DNA from: Epiperipatus broadwayi
Taxonomy: Eukaryota; Onychophora; Udeonychophora; Euonychophora; Peripatidae
Assembly: GCA_028023455.1 (NCBI GenBank)
Contig: JAQFVV010006199.1
Span: forward strand, 122,001 to 186,000
Direction: 5' to 3'
Length of the DNA: 64,000 nt
The position numbers and the translations under genes are program-made. The notes beneath the pieces are model-generated. The model saw only the letters and a list, made by a program, of their open reading frames with translations. It was not told where the DNA came from and searched no databases. Below, piece after piece: positions 25,206-39,123 of this stretch. The stretch's first letter is position 1. Every line of letters begins with the position of its first letter.

Positions 25206-25442
25206 AAACTTTATCGAAATAGCTTACTAGATAGAATACCATCTTAAATTCAGTAGACACATATTTAGAAGTGATCAGAGAAAAAAGAAAAATAATACCA
25301 TTCAAAATGTTAGGATCGATGCCAATCTGTGTTATTACTAACAGTCGAACACATATATATATAAAATGTGAATTTTTAAAATAATATTTAAACATTTACC
25401 TAGATGATAAATAGTCCAACATATAATTACATTCATTAAAAA
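25206..25442 (+). mobile_element. tRNA-derived SINE, family S1, copy in plus orientation
   Basis: Decayed head near 25210-25260 (TAGCTTACTAGATAGAAT), then the S1 body: GCCAATCTGTGTTATTACTA and ATAGTCCAACATATAATTA at the end. The pair with 24960-25205 forms an imperfect ~480-bp inverted repeat. Confidence 0.65.
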
Positions 25443-27383
25443 TCAATATGGCATTTGATGCCTGCTTAATAAAACTCTCCATAAATTGTTCCAAAAATCA
25501 TTATCACAAAATAGAAAACAAAGTTGGAGTATCACACATAACTCTTTAAACATTAATTTAAAATTTTCAACATTTTATATTTTTTCGTGACAGTAATAAT
25601 ACTATCTATCATACTTATCATATAAAAACTATATAATATAAATAATTTCAATGAACATTAGCAATTTTCAAATTTTGGTGCAAACTTGCAATTAACTAAG
25701 TCAATGTCTTGTTAAAATAATTAAAAGCAAAATATAAATGGCATTTTTATTCATGTTATTTATTTTACATTTTCTTGACAACAAAAGTCACATGCTTTTT
25801 CATTCTCTAAAAGTCAATTCATATCTTTTCTGTTAATCAATTACCTTTGACTATAAACAATTTATTAAAGTCCTCTTGTTAAAGTGGGTGACAATAATAT
25901 TCTATGATAATTACTGAAAATATATAAAAAAAGTTTTTATAAATTAGAATAATAACAGTATCTTTTGAGATTATATGGTATGGCTTCTTGGGTCCATATA
26001 TTCCTCCAAAAAAAATCAACAGAATAAAATTATAACATACTTCATCAAAATCTGTAGTATTTAGGTTTTTAAAATTATTAATTTTATTAAGCTAATTAAT
26101 AACTTTATCCAAATCTAAATGAGTAAGTAGGATGCACAGATCATTTAACAGATGTGCTCTGAATTTTGTATCATCCCAGAAGCAATCAAAATATTTCAAT
26201 GACTTATTAGAAATATTATCATTATCATATAAATGAGTGTTTTTCATTGAATTTTGATATTTTTTAGGTACATACATTATGTTTAATGCAACAAAAAGAT
26301 CTAAAATGATCATGATCAGAGAATATCTGTATCTTGTTTGCATTTTGAATCCATCTACCATTTTAAGCCTTTTTATCAGCTATTAAAATTCTCTCTTCAT
26401 ATTCATTTTAATTTTTCTTTATAAAATTTATTAAATAGCCATATTTTTTGTGTTTATTAAGTCACTAATAATAGAATAATGTCAGCGAACCAATCAGAAT
26501 TATCCTTTTTAGTGAATCCCAAAATAATCAAAGAATTGGTTAACATTTTTTGGTGATCCCAAGAATAAATTTCACATATTCCTTACTTTTTATATATATT
26601 TTAGTAACATAACAACTTGAAAATCTAAATTGTCAACCATAGAGTTTAATATCTGTTGAAATGTAGCATGAGTAGGAATTGCTTCACAAATAGTTTTTTT
26701 TATTTTTTATTAATACATGTGAAACACTATCTATTTTAAATTCATTTGTCATTTTAACCTTGATCTGTTCAACAATATGCATCTGTAAGTGTTTATATAA
26801 CATCATTACTTCACTTTTTTATATATCTATAAAATGCCATTGTTTTAAGCATAAATACAGCTAAGCTTTTTATAGAATTGTTTCTGTATAACAAAATGTT
26901 TTTAGTAATTAATCCATGTGTAGTCCAAAATTCATTAATGTACCATTTAAGTTTGAAAAACCATTACCATTATTTGCAATAATTTTGGGTCAAAAAACTT
27001 TAAGATTTTTTAATGGTATTAATATAATAACTCTATTCACCAAGGTAAACCTGTTTTTTTCTATTTAATTTCTAAATTTAATGTAGGGACATAACTATTA
27101 ATTTAGTGAAAATGTATCAATTTGCAAATCAGTTTTTTATATTATTTACTGCTACATCTTAAAAGTTTAAACATAAAGAGTATCAAATTATGCATCACTG
27201 TGCAGTTTCTTTTTAGTTGATAATTTTTTCTTTAAAAAAATAAAACTTGTAGCTATACATCTGTTCAGTTAAACTTTTTTTTTTTTTTGAAAGACAAGTT
27301 CATTATAATTATTTTCATAACTACAAGCACTGTTCTTCATTTAAGTATTCACATCAAACAAAGCTTACATATACCATATATTA
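25443..27383. other. AT-rich DNA without recognised gene
   Basis: The 89-residue minus-strand ORF at 26092-26361 has no family resemblance and average local composition. Nothing else is supported. Confidence 0.45.
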
Positions 27384-27851
27384 TTAAAGTGGAAGTCAAC
27401 CTCTGATAATGTGCTATTTCTTAAATATTATAAATCTCTGTGCACTCACCCACCAGTAAGTGTTTAAAATGCTTAAGTAAATCACTTAAGTTTAGAGCAT
27501 ATTTGTATATATACCAACTCTTACTGACCATGCTTAAATCAGTGCTTTATAATAATAGATTTACATTTTTTATAAGTCATATAAGTCTAATTGTAGATGG
27601 TTAAAAATGAGACACTTTCTCCTGTGATAGATTAACTAAATTTGCACAATTCACTATTTGATTATAATATCAGGTACATAATAGAGTCAAGTCCTGATTT
27701 AAGCATGGTCAGTGGGGGTTGATGTATATACAAATATGCTTTAAACTTAAGTGATTCACTTAAGTTTTTAAACTCTTACTGGTGGGCAAGTGTGTGGAGA
27801 TTTATAATATTTAAGAAATGGCACATTATTAGAGGTTGACTTTCGCTTTAA
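27384..27851. mobile_element. MITE with ~160-bp terminal inverted repeats (T2/piggyBac-like ends)
   Basis: Arms at about 27384-27545 and 27690-27851 are complementary at most positions. Both outer ends read TTAAAG(T/C)G(G/A)AAGTCAACCTC. The TTAAAG-purine start resembles the T2-type MITEs with TTAA target duplications described in vertebrates, but that assignment is inferred from a short motif. The ~145-bp centre is unique AT-rich DNA with no transposase. Confidence 0.8.
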
Positions 27852-28647
27852 TAATTTCAAATTTTTCAGCACATTATAATAATAGATATACCATATATCT
27901 ATAATTAGAAAAAAGTATACTTTTACTTTCTGCTTACCCACCATTATAATTACTTCTACACTTTAATAGCCATAATTATATATCCAGAAGGCATAAGATA
28001 TATAATTTTTAAATCACTGTTTTTAGTTTCTTTCACTTTTATGGTGGACAAGAAATTTTTAAATATGGTTGTCCAATAGATAATCATTTGCTAAATTAAA
28101 ACTTCTACCCCAGAATTTTGCCTCACTGGAAAAATTAAATTGTATATCAGAAATCATTGTACTTTCAATAAAAACTATCAACAACATCTACTGATGTACA
28201 AATGTGTGATATATGCTTTTGATAAAAGATATTAGTATAAATAAGTCAGCCTTATACTAATACTATTCATTCAAGTCAATTGCTAGCAACACTATAGATA
28301 GATTTTTTTTCAGAGTATTCAGTTTTATCTTGGAACTTTTAATGCTTACGTTGGAATTTCCATTAAATTGATGAATAAATTAATATTTTCATCTTACTTT
28401 CAACTTTTATTACTATTATTTTTCAAATGAATTAGAATTTCTTAAGAATGGTTAAAACAAAACATTTTTAGTTTTTCTGATCAACCTGTTTCTAATATTT
28501 TATTTTAGAGATGAAATTAATACTCTTAAACATCTAACATCAAGCTTTGGCCTTTAATAGTATTCACACTAATAACCTAAAATTGAAAAAAAAGTCTTCA
28601 TAGTGAGAGGGTAAGAGAAACCTATAGTTGTTATAGAATTGAGTATC
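27852..28647. other. AT-rich DNA without recognised gene
   Basis: No supported feature. Confidence 0.45.
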
Positions 28648-28804
28648 TATTAAGGTTATAACCTTAAGACTATGCACCTGAAAAAATGACAGTAGGGACC
28701 TCTGCAAATCTAAAACACAAGATTTATTTAAAAGACAAGAGCAGCTGCAGAGGTCCCTACTGTCATTTTTTCAGGTGTATAGTCTTAAGGTTATAGCCTT
28801 AATA
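28648..28804. mobile_element. MITE with ~65-bp terminal inverted repeats, family AAGGYTATAACCTTA
   Basis: TATTAAGGTTATAACCTTAA at the left and its complement at the right start arms that continue through CACCTGAAAAAATGACAGTA and GGGACCTCTGC with very few mismatches. The ~25-bp centre is AT-rich. Related sequences lie at 22.63 kb (half element) and probably 34.1 kb (short element). No transposase. Confidence 0.85.
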
Positions 28805-29561
28805 TATATTACTTTACACAATGAGTATGTGCTTTATAAATATAATTATTACAACTGAGTATCATAAAAATATAGAAACTGTGGAAAACATATTTAACTC
28901 CATAATAAGTTAATCTGGGTTTGAAACCTTTAGAATTATCTAAAATTTTAAGTTATTAATTTGAATAGATTAAAGTGGTAAAACATAAATGCTAAATACA
29001 AAATTTATATTACTTCCAACTTTAAATATTAGTCTTCACTGATGAAAGCAAAAAGCATTCACTCTGGAGATGGGATTTTACAGCATTATATCATCTTATG
29101 TTCACAGTAGATGGCTCTAAAGAAGGAAAATGATAAGGTCTCTTGTCTTAATATTTATACATTTGTTTTGTTTTTTAAACTTATATATATATTTACAAAC
29201 ACAGAATTATATACAAAGTAATTTTTTTTTCCTAAATTTGATATTTCACATAAATCAAAATTAGTTAACTTTTGAATTTGAATTTTTTTCCTAAAAGCTC
29301 CAGGAATTAGTTTAATGTGATTTTGAAAGTCATTATGCTATAAATATTACTAATATTAGTATATTTTGCTTTTACATTATCTGTATTAATATCTATATAG
29401 TTTTCAAAAATACATCTTTACATTTTAAAATTCATTCTAAATCTGTCATTCCAGATCTCCATATTTTATAATTTATTAATAATTATTAATTCAAAAATAT
29501 AAACATTACTACTATAATTGTTATTCTCTTTGACATAACCTTCATTTCACTTATCTGCAAT
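28805..29561. other. AT-rich DNA without recognised gene
   Basis: No supported feature. Confidence 0.45.
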
Positions 29562-29625
29562 TTAGCATAGTAGTAAAAGTATTAGATTCAGGATCTAAAT
29601 GTTCCTGGATTAGTTCTCAGAAGAA
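29562..29625 (+). mobile_element. tRNA-like SINE remnant
   Basis: TTTAGCATAGTAGTAAAAG (box A-like), a RATTCAGGATCTAAAT-like anticodon region and GGATTAGTTCTCAG (box B-like) lie at tRNA spacing. It resembles the remnants at 34.28 and 44.76 kb. Not a functional tRNA. Confidence 0.5.
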
Positions 29626-29907
29626 AAAAGTTTTAAAAAATTCAATTTAGATAATCAAAGTAGAGTGTGGTGATCAACCTGTGACTTTAGTATTCAAATA
29701 CTTGATGTCTCAAGCAACTGACTCTAATTACATCTTAGCTTTATATTTTTTACATTATTTGTAATAAGTAATAAATAACATCTCAATTTCTTTTATCCTT
29801 AAATTTTATATTTAATTCTATTTTTTTTAAACATTTTGACCCTTATGAAATAATCCCCTTCAATCAAAACTAGACAACAAATGAAATATATATACTTTTT
29901 AGGTAAA

Positions 29908-29916
29908 GCAATTAAG

Positions 29917-29957
<41 letters not shown>

Positions 29958-29965
29958 TAATTGCT
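29908..29965. repeat. palindrome with (TA)n core
   Basis: AGCAATTAAGAT and its perfect complement ATCTTAATTGCT flank a (TA)n tract. Confidence 0.8.
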
Positions 29966-32900
29966 ATATATATACCATAATTTATATACAAATTATATGA
30001 TTTGATCTTAAATTTAATGGAAGATGGTGGCATGAGAATAGTCAGAACATTTTAAAAGGAATGAAATTAATCTAAGACTAAAAAAGTTAAGTAATAAATA
30101 TTAGTTATATTTCACCGTTACATACTTTTTCAAATTAGCATGAAACCAGTAATCAAGACAATTATATTTGCATATATTTACACACATATTTGATACACTT
30201 GAAATAATACATACAGTAGTTTGTGATTAATGTATATTTGATTTATATGAACAAATACTTATATGCAGCAATATAATTATGTAATATTTATGTGTACACA
30301 TGGTTGAAGCATTATTAATTATTCAAAAGAGGAATTCCATTTAATTCCTAGATCTGTCCCTACAATCAACTGAAATTATAATAAAAGAAAAAGAAAAAAA
30401 ATGTAAGAAAGGAAAAATAATAGATAGATTTTTATGCAGTAAATTATGCGTGATGGACAAAATAAATATCATTAAACAAAATCAAAAAGTCAATTAAAAA
30501 TATTACATGCTTGATTGCTAAATGCAATTATATTTAGTATTTTATGCATTTTTTTTTAAAAAGGAAATCTTAAAAGAAAATATATATACACTGTTTTATT
30601 TATTTTAATTCCATAGCAGCATAAATTGGAAAACATGTAAAGATAATAAAAATAGCTGAACATTATTTGGAGATAATTTTAATGTGAATTAAGTATTAAT
30701 TTGGCTTCTAAATTAAAAGTATAAACTAAAAGAAAAACATATCCTGATTTTGAATTAGAAAAGTGACAAAAATGATAAGGTAACATATATAAAACTGAAT
30801 CAGGCAAGTTTTTTTAAATTAATTTTTCTGGATTTGTTTGTGTGATGATCATCAGAAAGTTAGTGAGTGTAAGCTAAAAGAAGAATGATTAGTCAAACAT
30901 TAGGCCATAATAAGCTTGGAAGTGATACAACCGATAATCTGAAAAGCCATTTTTAACTATAAAAATTGTGGAGACTTAAGAACTTAATTTGAAAATAGCA
31001 AACATGGATTGTCATTGATGGATTCCCTATGTGCTGGGTGCTTATGAAATGTCACTTTGACCAGTGAAATTATGTGTTTTACAAATCCGTTGCCAGATAA
31101 TAATCCTAAAAATAAAGAGAAGCTAGTCTCATTCACTTAAATGTCTCCGGATGACCAACAGAAGAGTGTTCATTAGAAGACAAAAAAAAATAAATAAAGA
31201 AGTCACTTCAAGAAAAGACTATCCATGAACTGACAAAATATCCCTGAAAAATAATTAACAAAATACGGGTAAACTACATCATTATATTATAATGCATATT
31301 ATTTAATAAGGCTTTTTTTAATGTTAAAAAAATGTAAATATATATTTTTATTATTACTATATGACTCTATTTTTGTAAGTATGGAAATAATTTTTTTTTA
31401 TGATAGAGATATTATTACCTACTTCCTTTAAATACTGAGAGATTTAGAAGTCTTAAAAATAATAATAATAATCATATAAACATAATGGAGTTGAAAATAT
31501 TTTATTTCTTTACATGAAATTAGAATTTAATTATCTGATGACTCTTTAAATTTAATGTATTAATTATTTATTACTATTATTGGTAATAATGACTGAAATT
31601 GTTGAAAGTATCAATTCTAATTGTTTTATTTGTTATTAAATATATTGTCTTTTAAAAATCTTATGTTTTGTTTTCCCATTTATTTGTTCTAAGTAGTGTC
31701 ACATATTAAATTAGTGTTTAAATAGAATATATATGTTATCCATGCGTAGTTAATTAAACCAGGAAATTAAAAATGATTTGCTAGTCGGTGAAATAGCAAA
31801 AGAATTAATTCTTTGGTAGGCTTTAAATCCAGTATCAAGAATAGCACTTTATTAACTTAAAATGGCATCCATGACAAAATAAATTTGTCAAAATAAAATA
31901 AAAGCTGTTCTTAAAGGGGTAAACTTTTTCTCAAAGCTTACAATAATTTATTCTTATTTAAAGAGGTTGAGATAATCACAAAACATAACTACTGTTTTTT
32001 TTTATAGAGAAATACAATTCGATAATCATTAATTAGTTAAAGAGAAGCTTAAGTTTGTCTTGGAGGGACAAATAAAGAATTATTTTACTTATATTAATTA
32101 AGTTATAAAACTGTAGAATAAAGAACTTAGTCTACCTCATTTCACTAATAACAATAAGACATTATTGCAAATTTTGACATGAGTTAAGAAAAATGGCATT
32201 TACTCACTATAACTCAAATCTTCTATAATATTTATTATAGGGAAGTAGTGAAGGTGAAACAATACCGAATTAGTTAAATGCTTAAATGATGAAAATTTTT
32301 TCTTTCTTGTTTTATTTTCTAGTTAAGAATAGGTAGAACTTATTTACCGACTTGAAAAATAAAATCTTAAATTACTATATATACTAGATAAGTTAAATAA
32401 AATCTTTGGCTGAAACCTGAAAAAATCCTCCAAATTTTACCCAGATTCTAATTCCCTTCATGGGCATAACAGGAATTAGATTACAGAATTATTTCTCGGT
32501 CAAATAGAATAAACATCAGTTTGCGTTGCACTTTTGAGTTTTATTTTTAAATAATAATCGTTTATAGTTTCCAGAATTATTAATGTAGTCTAAAAATAGA
32601 AAAAAAAAAAGCAAACTAATATTTCCTCATTGTACTAGATAAATTATAACGTTGCAAATATTATTTTTCAAAAATAAATAAAATATACTTTTTTTAAAAA
32701 AAAATTAGCATGTATATTTTATTTCAAAAGTCAGTTTGGTAGTAAAATGTTTTTTGCAAAAACTGTAATATTAATAAATTAGTTGGTTAATAAACCTTAC
32801 CTATTAAAATAATTTACGTTTTTAGAAATAATGAATGGAAATAGGGGGGGGGGGAGACCCAAAAATAAATACAATTGGAGTTTCAAATAAATGAAGTGTT

Positions 32901-34100
32901 GGGAATTAGTGAATTAAATTCCTATAGGAAGTCTGTTCTCATCTGGGAAATAATGAAAACATATTTATATTATTATTTAAAATAATATCATTTGTAATTT
33001 TTTTAAATGCTTTTATATTTTTTATTCATCTTTGTATAATAAATTTAAATGTTTACTAATGCAAGTTCAAATTATTTTTTCTCTCTAATACTTTCGTTTT
33101 TTACTATTTTTTATTTATTTACGTAATCCCCCCTTCCCCCAGAAATACCACTTTTCTAAAGTATAATGTATTATTAAATTTATTTCTTTTGAATTTTTTC
33201 TTTTCAAATTCTTTAATATGATTAATGATATTGCGTTGGAGTAAATTTATAATCTTAAAAATTAAATTGTATAAAAACTAGAAAAAACAAATCGCCTTCA
33301 AATATATGCATTTAATAATCTTATTAAGAAAAAGTTTCAGCGAATCACAATCTTGTTTTAGATTTATATGTGCCTATTATCATTTTAGTTAGATTTAACT
33401 TATTATTTTATAATAATCTAAGTATTAATTTAGATTTTAAAACAAAACAAACAATAATCCTAAACATTGTGGATAAATAAGTCAATAAAAAAAGATTTAC
33501 TTTATTTTATATATAAATAATTAAATCAATAAATAAAAGAAAAATAATAATAATTCGATTGTGCTTTTTATTAGTGAAATACTTTATACTGTGATTTCAA
33601 AACTAGCATTTTCAAGTCTTGATATAACTGATGGATTAATATTCAGAATGTTTTATTATGCTGATAATTATTTAGAAATGTAAAATTTTGATGGCAAAGA
33701 ATAAATTATGCTGAGAAAATGGAAAGCAATTCTAACTACTACCAATGATGGTCAAGAATTATTTTTTGATCACAATATCCTACTGCATAATTACTTCAAC
33801 CTATCTCCAAACATAAAATTAACGTTCATATATTTTGTTAATACAGTTTTCTACACTTATAAATCTATAAAGATTGCAAGTATGTTTACAATGTCAATTT
33901 CTGAGTTTTCATGTGAAAAAAGTTGAGAATGAAACTTTTCATATTGTATAATACATATTTTGTTGATTCTATAAATGTTTTTATGATAAGACATTATTAT
34001 TAATAATTTATTTAAAAATAAAACTTATTTTTAAAATATTTCGTAATTACAGTAATTATAAATTTATTTAACGCACATTGATTACATTGATTAAGTAAGT
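29966..34100. other. AT-rich DNA; one poly-G run, no recognised gene
   Basis: An 11-base G run at 32844-32854 and C-rich runs near 33126-33139 stand out in AT-rich text. The ORF at 33708-33926 (+) has no recognisable family. Somewhat higher complexity at 30.84-31.2 kb gave no coding frame. No other structure was found. Confidence 0.45.
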
Positions 34101-34209
34101 AATATTTACTAAGGCAATAAACCTAAAGTTTGTGGTTAAGACCTGTAGAGGTTTCTACCTTCGCATTTTCAACTGCACATGCTTTAGGTTTATTGCCTTA
34201 GTAAATATT
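34101..34209. mobile_element. small MITE, ~35-bp terminal inverted repeats
   Basis: AATATTTACTAAGGCAATAA at the left is mirrored at the right (arms 34101-34135 and 34175-34209). The AAGGCAATAAACCT core and an internal GACCTGTAGAGG block suggest a relative of the 28.65-kb family. Confidence 0.75.
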
Positions 34210-34280
34210 AATTGTAGTAATTGTATATGTGATAAAATTATCTTTATCAATTATATTTTACAGAGCTTATATGTCTTTTA

Positions 34281-34352
34281 CAGTTTAGAGCAGTAATAGA
34301 ATTGCTGACTCTGGAATGAGGATCTTAGGATTGATTCTCTTGCTGTCTTGTG
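34281..34352 (+). mobile_element. tRNA-like SINE remnant
   Basis: TTTAGAGCAGTAATAGAAT, CTGACTCTGGAATGAGGAT and GGATTGATTCTC resemble box A, anticodon region and box B of a tRNA-derived SINE. Confidence 0.5.
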
Positions 34353-37300
34353 TAAAATATCTTTTTATTATTATGCTGTATTATCTTTTTACACATTTTA
34401 CTAAATAACTTTTCCTATTTTTAATAATGATACTTTTTTTAAATGTCATATTACCTTTATCCAAATTTTACTAAACAGTTTTTCCTTGGATGTGGATTCA
34501 GGTTTGTTTTCTAGCTAAAAACTCATAATTGATATAATTGATTCATAACTCTCGCTATAGTCCAAATTTAAAGAAAACAGAATGAGTAAAAAACATAATG
34601 TATAAAAAGATATTATTGTATATCAAAATATTTGATACTTAACAATTTTCATGATAATGATATTATTTAATGCAGATTACATTATTGGCAAAGTCTTAAA
34701 AATGTATCCAGTGGAACAAACCAAGAGTTTGATTTTTGTATAGTTATCAAACATAATCTATGAATAAACAAAATAAAGTACAAGGCATATTAATACCTAA
34801 AAATTTATTGAATAAGAAAATTTAAAATTTCTTCCCTTAAATAAATCCTGGCTAAATCCCTAATAATCAAACTATATAATAAAGTGTAATATAAGAATTA
34901 AAAAATCAAATAATAAAGTAGTGTAAATATTTTATTATTGAACAAAAACTATTTTGTTAATAGAAAATGTAAACAAGTTATTTGTGTGAGGTTCTGAATT
35001 AAAAGTAATTAATGGACATTTAAAATAAAAAAAGTATTTTAATAAATAGGTCCTAATGGAATGAAAAAGCCATGTTATTTAAAGTTGACCCTCATGGTCT
35101 TAATGAAATATAAAAGTTATATCAATAAACAATTTAAAGTTGTAATTAATATTTTATAAAGTGCATACTCACAATGACAATGTGAAAAATAAAAATATTG
35201 GACTATATATATATATAATAAATTATAGTTATTAATAGTTGAATAACACACACATAGAAAATTAAATAATAGTGTAAATATTTTATTATTGAAGGATTAT
35301 AACTTTGTTAACTATTTTTAGCAAATTATTGACATGGCAATTAAAATTGATATAAATATTGTTAAAGAAATGTAAGAGCTACATCAGCTTTTACAACTAT
35401 TGCACTTCAGAAAGAGACAAGCTAAATTCTCTTTTCTCCTCACTGTATGGGGCAAAGTTCACAGGGGAAATATTCCAGATAATCATACTCTGACTACAGA
35501 TAATATTTTTAAGGTAAGTAAACTAGAAATAGAATTACTTATACAATATATGTGCTGTCTCAGGAAGGGGAGGGGAACAGTGCAATGCTTTAATGATTGT
35601 GTATTGGGATGGGATTCTTTTAAATATGATAAAAACACTTAGATATTTTTTTAATATCTTATTTGCAGATATTTTTAAACTCTACTAGCAATTTCACAAA
35701 ATTGTCCAAAAAATAATTTGAAAACTTTTGAAAGAAAAAATTAAAAATTTCAAATTTCTTAAATAAATATTTTTGTTTTAAAGTATTGTTTAATTATTGT
35801 TTCAATTTTTTTAACATTAATTTGTTTTATTTTAGTATTTATATTAATCTATGGGTTTATTTTATAGAAATAAATGAATAAAACATGTAAAGTGTTTACC
35901 AAACAAATAAAATGATTGAAGCCATATTTTCAAGTTTTTCTTATGAAAGCATTGGGAAGAGACACTAAAATTTACCTTGCACAAAAGTGCTTCTTATCCA
36001 CATGATGGGACTGGGTTTGGTAATGTAAAAGATGTATACATATTCTCTTAAATTAACAGCAAGTTGAAAACACATTCTGAGCAATTTTTTTCACCTTTCA
36101 TGTATTTTAACATCACTTTTAATCTCTTTTCAAATAAATAGGTTAATACAGTTTGAATTAGATGTAAATAAGTCCAAAAATTCAGCTTCAAACATTATGC
36201 ATAATATATTTTATACTACCAAGTTGGCCTCTATTACAATATTATAACAAATTGTGATGGTATATTTATGTGGATTATTGGCTGTGTTTCAAGTGAGCTG
36301 ATGAAAAAGTTTATGCACAAAATCCATGTACACTGCACAGTGATTTATCTTTATTCTCATGTAGTATGGCAGTTATGATAAAATGTATTACGCAGGATGA
36401 GTGAAGATGATTTCTTTCCAGATTTATTTATATTTCCTTTCATGTGAAATATCTCCACTTTAGTAATAACCATTTTTAGCTACTATGTTTACCTTCTTAT
36501 GTGATACATTAAGTTATATAAGTAATGAAAAAAATTAAAATTTGACTTTGTATTTCTGACTACCACTTTTTTTATTTAAAAAAATCTTTCATCTTCATTC
36601 ACATTGCATTCATATATCTTTATTATCTGTTTTGTTTTAAACTTTTAAATTTTTTTTTAATAGCTAAAGTATTAAATATTAAAAAAAAGCACCAGCAATA
36701 TTTTTTTTATTTGAAACATATATTATTTTAAAATTTTGTAATGTAAGAATTTTTATCTTTAAGCCAACTGAAGACATGTTTAACCTTGACATGTCTCCCC
36801 TGATTACTTGGCTGTGCACATTACTTAATATCTAAAGGATCTGGAATTAGATTAAGTCAAATACATTGAATTAAACCATTTTTAAACTTATCATCACATG
36901 CATATTGTAATCTTTTATTTGTGAAATAATTCTAAAGTGTATATATTTCACTCACACTATTATTTAAGCTAATGAAATTATAAATTAATATTCTTATAAA
37001 GTTAACATTTGTAAATAGGCTTTCAATGCATATAGGTGAAGTTAATACAAATTTTCACAAATAACAATGTTTAGCTTAGCATTTTCAGAGTATGTTTACT
37101 CCATATAAAGTCAACATAATCAGGTAATGGCTTATCATGTTTTGAGAGGTTATCTTAGTAGCATACTTTTCCACACTTTTGTGTTACTTACACTTAAGAT
37201 TTAGAATATAATAACCATTGTCATATGACAGATTTATTAAGCATTGTCATCTGACAACTTTCATTGCTTTGTAAAGTTTATTGTAAGTGGCAAAAAAATG

Positions 37301-38394
37301 TATTGCTATGAAAAGTGCACTATATAAGCTGAAGTCAAATGATAAATCATATGATGATTGATTTTCATAAATAAGTACAAAGGGATCTGCTAAATTGAAT
37401 TGACTGATTCCAAAATGCTATTCATTATGTCAGTGATTTATTGTAGTTTATATTGGCATACATGTGTTAACAATTAATCTATTCCAGGTACACAGCTAAA
37501 CCAAACATATCATCCAAAACAACCATTTAAATTAAAAATATAAATGCAAATATATATATATAATTAATTGTCATACATAATGTGCAATTATATTTTAAAG
37601 AAAACTAAAATTTATTAATGGGTCATTGATTTCAGAACTTCCATTTTCTTTTAAGATAAGGTTCAACAGTGGTCCTATCTATGTAGCAGTTCCACTATGC
37701 ATTATAATATTATGTAATCTAGTTCCTTTTTTGAATCTTGTAAACTTTACTTGCAACAAATTCCTTCACACAGAAGCAATATTTGCACTAGACAGCAGCT
37801 AAAAAAATATTCAAATCTTTATTTAAGCTCTTCACAAATAATTGCCTCATTTATCCCATTATCTCCCATTTGCTTTTGATTAATCCACATTTTTAATAAG
37901 AGTTTCCATTAGGTTTATAATCATACAATGTAAACTGCTCAAGATGAAATCCCTTTCACAGTATGAGCACTTTTATTTCATCATTTTTTTTTTAAATGTA
38001 TACATTGTTGATTTAATTATACTATATTCAGAATTTAGATTAATTATCATTTTACAACTTTCTTTTTTTACAAGCAGTTTTTTTCCATTTCAATATTGAT
38101 ATATTTTTTGACAATTTTCTGTTGATGATTAAAATTAATATCTGTTTATATACAAAAAAAAGAATTGAAAAAACAAACTAGTAAACATCAATAAATTGTA
38201 AAAGAAAAATTAATACAAAGTATAATAATGATGTCTGAATCTTTATTCAAATCTGAAACACTGTGAAAAGTCTTTTATTTTGTTGCTTCAGCTAATAATA
38301 CTTGTAAACATTTTTTTTGTTTAAGTCAATGGCTTTCATCAATTTGGCAAATCTATGCATAGGAATTAGTTTCCACAATTTTACTGCACTTTAA
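34353..38394. other. AT-rich DNA without recognised gene
   Basis: A 40-bp direct repeat (AGTGTAAATATTTTATTATT at about 34920 and 35271) is the only repeat noticed. The 80-codon ORF at 35400-35642 (+) is locally less AT-rich but matches no family I recognise. Confidence 0.45.
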
Positions 38395-38830
38395 TTCTAA
38401 ATTTTTGTTTTATAAGATTAACATTGATCATCTTTTAAATTATATTTTTTATAGCATGTAGCTAAAATTATTACAGTATTTGTACATAGGAAAATACTTT
38501 TAAAAAAAATGGTGTGGGTATCACATATTTATTATTAAATAACTTGAAAATTATGTTTTATATTTCCATCATTCTACTAGACTTGGTTTGATTTTTTGGT
38601 TAGGCTTTTATTTTGAATAGTATTTTTAAATGATAGCATTAATCATCTTTCAAATTCTATTTTTATGGTATATAGGTAAAAATATCACAGTATATCCATC
38701 TAAAAGAACAAACAAAAATATTTGCAGCACAATGTTTTTATTGCTAGAGGTGATGAACTAAACTGATAATTAAGTTTTACATAGTAAATATGTCTACCAT
38801 TCTAGTGTCCATTACATATCTGCTTTTGTT
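38395..38830. repeat. diverged ~215-bp tandem duplication
   Basis: A block with ATTGATCATCTTTTAAAT and TATAGCATGTAGCTAAAATT near 38420-38475 recurs as ATTAATCATCTTTCAAAT and TATGGTATATAGGTAAAAAT near 38638-38690. Both are followed further on by a CCATCATTCTACTAG- or CTACCATTCTAGTG-like block. Confidence 0.6.
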
Positions 38831-38885
38831 GTGTAAATTTTAATTTAGTAGAAAAAATGTTTGCTCTAATAGTTCTTCATTCTAG

Positions 38886-39123
38886 TAGGTAAAACTCTCT
38901 CCATACACTAGTGCCACTCAAAGCAAGACAGAATAATCAATGGATGCCAGAAGGCTTGTGCATAAAATCCCTATCTAGTGTCTACTCATCCAATATCCCC
39001 AAACTAGTTTCTGGCATCCATTGATTACTTTGTCTTGCTTTGAGTGGCACTACTGTATGGAGTGAGTTTTGCCTATTTTAACAATAGTTACGAGCAAGCA
39101 TGGAAGATAGTGATCATGTGATG
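38886..39123. mobile_element. foldback (MITE-like) element, family FB1, copy 2
   Basis: Arms 38886-38952 and 39009-39075 are complementary and match the arms at 6.2 kb (AATCAATGGATGCCAGAAGG, GTGGCACTA...GCAAAAC). The centre differs: the left arm runs on through CTTGTGCATAAAATCCC, but the matching right-arm segment is replaced by an unrelated ~35-bp sequence. The block 39076-39123 (ending GATCATGTGAT) is the inverted equivalent of the extra block left of copy 1. Confidence 0.8.

Noticed and set aside
32844-32854. G-quadruplex at the G11 run
   Set aside because: A single G run without three partner runs cannot form an intramolecular quadruplex.
35400-35642. 80-residue ORF (+)
   Set aside because: Slightly coding-like composition but no family match and no exon boundaries.
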